Source: a bacterium (GTDB taxonomy: Bacteria > Patescibacteriota > Patescibacteriia > 2-12-FULL-60-25). From it: a DNA stretch of 5,427 nt. The DNA is taken from contig JANLIO010000039.1 of NCBI GenBank assembly GCA_024654265.1, positions 1-5,427 on the forward strand, in the 5' to 3' direction. The notes beneath the pieces are model-generated. The model was given only the letters and a program-made list of their open reading frames with translations, was not told the origin of the DNA and ran no database searches. The position numbers were made by a program, and so were the translations under genes. Of the stretch, positions 4,432 to 5,427 are shown in pieces (the first letter of the stretch is position 1; each line of letters opens with the position of its first letter).

Positions 4432-5427
4432 CTACACCATGGGCATGTAGACCTTGCTCGGAAGTCCGCAGTCGTATTCATCTGCGAGGGTGTCGTACCG
4501 AACCGGTTGATGGTTCTGCCCGACCTCCTTTTGCTCGGAGGGTTCGAGCTTCCGCGGGTCCAGATCCGGTGGCAGGCCGAGGAACTTGCGGTACTCCGGC
4601 CAGATGTACCGGCGGATCAACACGGAGTTGATCAGCCATCGGTAGGAACCCAAGTGTAAGCGTTTCTTCGAGACCCACTGGCTCTTGCAGAACCGGTTGA
4701 TCTCTCGCTTCATCTCTATCGAGATCTCCATCTTCGGAAGGGACGGGAACTCCTTCCTGTCCTTTTTTGGTTTCAGAAGTTCCTTCAGAGCGTCGCGCAG
4801 TTCCCACGGTTGGACTTGCACACGTGTACTGTTCACTGCCGTGATGTACGGATTCTGCGCGTCCTCGATCAGCTTACCGCCGTTATAGAACCAGTTGGGG
4901 ATGTTGTGCGCGTTTTTATCTTCGCACGCCATCTCCATAGCGGTGATAAAGTCGATGAGTTCCGAAGAAACGTCACCAGACTTTTTGAGGTCGTTGACCG
5001 CGGAGATCCAACCCTTGCGAGCGAGGTACGCTTTGCGCCCGACGAGGAGTTTCTTGAACGGAAGCCGGCCGTCGTCCTTTTTTGGGCTCGCTTTGTTGAT
5101 TTGCTCGGCCCACAAGTAGAGTCCTTGTCGACCAAGCGTGTTCCATCCGCCGAAATCGACGCGTCTGTCTGAACCCTTGGTGATCGCTTTACCCGCTTCC
5201 GGACTCGCGATTCCCTTGCGCCTTCGCGGACACGTCCCGTCGGGTCGCACGTGGTAACCCATATATGCCGTGAGTGCCCAGCACGTTTCGAAACGACGCA
5301 GGTCGCCGATGGCGGAGATGATCCGTCCGGAGATTTTTGGTCCCATGCCTGGGATCGGCTCGAAGACCTTTTTGTACACGTCGAGTTTTGCAAGATGTGC
5401 CTCGATCTCTTTGGCGTAGTGCTCCTC
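4432..5427 (-). CDS. IS110/IS116/IS902-like transposase family protein, C-terminal part (5' end outside window)
   Basis: The reading frame stays open to the right edge, so only the last 331 residues are seen and the start lies outside; the GTG at 5379 is an internal codon. Near the left of the visible part, IPGMGPKISGRIISAIGDLRRF spans residues 25-46 (a helix-hairpin-helix-like IPGxGP block). AYMGYHVRPDG follows, then PRRRKG and WNTLGRQGLYLWAEQI (95-110). This order is that of the Transposase_20 (PF02371) C-terminal domain of IS110-family enzymes. The Ser-Gly normally found just after the AY.G block, which holds the catalytic serine of IS110 recombinases, reads RPDGTCP here, so catalysis is doubtful. 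About 220 further lysine-, arginine- and tryptophan-rich residues follow, longer than usual. The gene converges on the division operon. It could be an active divergent element, a relic, or a domesticated protein. Confidence 0.7.
   Translation of the reverse strand, partial: EEHYAKEIEAHLAKLDVYKKVFEPIPGMGPKISGRIISAIGDLRRFETCWALTAYMGYHVRPDGTCPRRRKGIASPEAGKAITKGSDRRVDFGGWNTLGRQGLYLWAEQINKASPKKDDGRLPFKKLLVGRKAYLARKGWISAVNDLKKSGDVSSELIDFITAMEMACEDKNAHNIPNWFYNGGKLIEDAQNPYITAVNSTRVQVQPWELRDALKELLKPKKDRKEFPSLPKMEISIEMKREINRFCKSQWVSKKRLHLGSYRWLINSVLIRRYIWPEYRKFLGLPPDLDPRKLEPSEQKEVGQNHQPVRYDTLADEYDCGLPSKVYMPMV

Noticed and set aside
5377..5379. GTG as the start of the transposase-like gene
   Set aside because: The frame stays open upstream to the window edge and the recognisable domain begins within a few residues, so this is an internal valine codon of a gene truncated by the window.
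4810..5393. Several open frames of 70-175 codons on both strands within the transposase-like gene
   Set aside because: They are antisense or shifted shadows of a frame with clear family motifs, and their products are of low complexity without recognisable domains.

Overview
The window carries a bacterial cell-envelope/division region next to a mobile-element-like gene. From left to right it holds glmS (54-1883, +); a 541-bp non-coding stretch dense in palindromes and ending in a promoter/operator; mraZ, rsmH and a small FtsL-like membrane gene, tightly packed or overlapping (2425-4170, +); a 261-bp structured non-coding stretch (4171-4431); and the C-terminal part of an IS110/IS116/IS902-like transposase-family gene on the opposite strand (4432 to the right edge, -).

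Organism: UGA and UAA both act as stops, so the standard bacterial code fits. The combination of a minimal mraZ-rsmH-ftsL-like start of the division (dcw) cluster, short palindromic intergenic repeats and a divergent Transposase_20-type protein recalls Candidate Phyla Radiation (Patescibacteria) genomes. This is an impression from memory, not a demonstrated placement. Base composition is moderate, and the transposase-like gene looks somewhat richer in G+C than parts of glmS.

Functional links: GlmS makes glucosamine-6-phosphate, the entry point to UDP-GlcNAc and peptidoglycan. The mraZ cluster governs septal growth and ribosome modification. The best-supported regulatory element is just upstream of mraZ: a sigma70-type promoter (TTGACG, 17 bp, TAGAAT) embedded in TGGGN boxes at 10-bp spacing, the known layout of MraZ operators. 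A perfect DnaA-box consensus, TTATCCACA, lies 9 bp before the -35 hexamer.

The most unusual part is 4169-4431. It contains five consecutive stem-loops. The outermost are two intrinsic terminators facing opposite ways, each lying beyond the other strand's gene end, so the division operon and the transposase-like gene probably have overlapping antisense 3' ends. The stretch lies just 3' of an IS110-like gene, where some IS110/IS1111-family elements encode a guide (bridge/seek) RNA. That makes a guide-RNA role a testable but unproven idea. The same boundary is where the dcw cluster, which normally continues with ftsI, stops.
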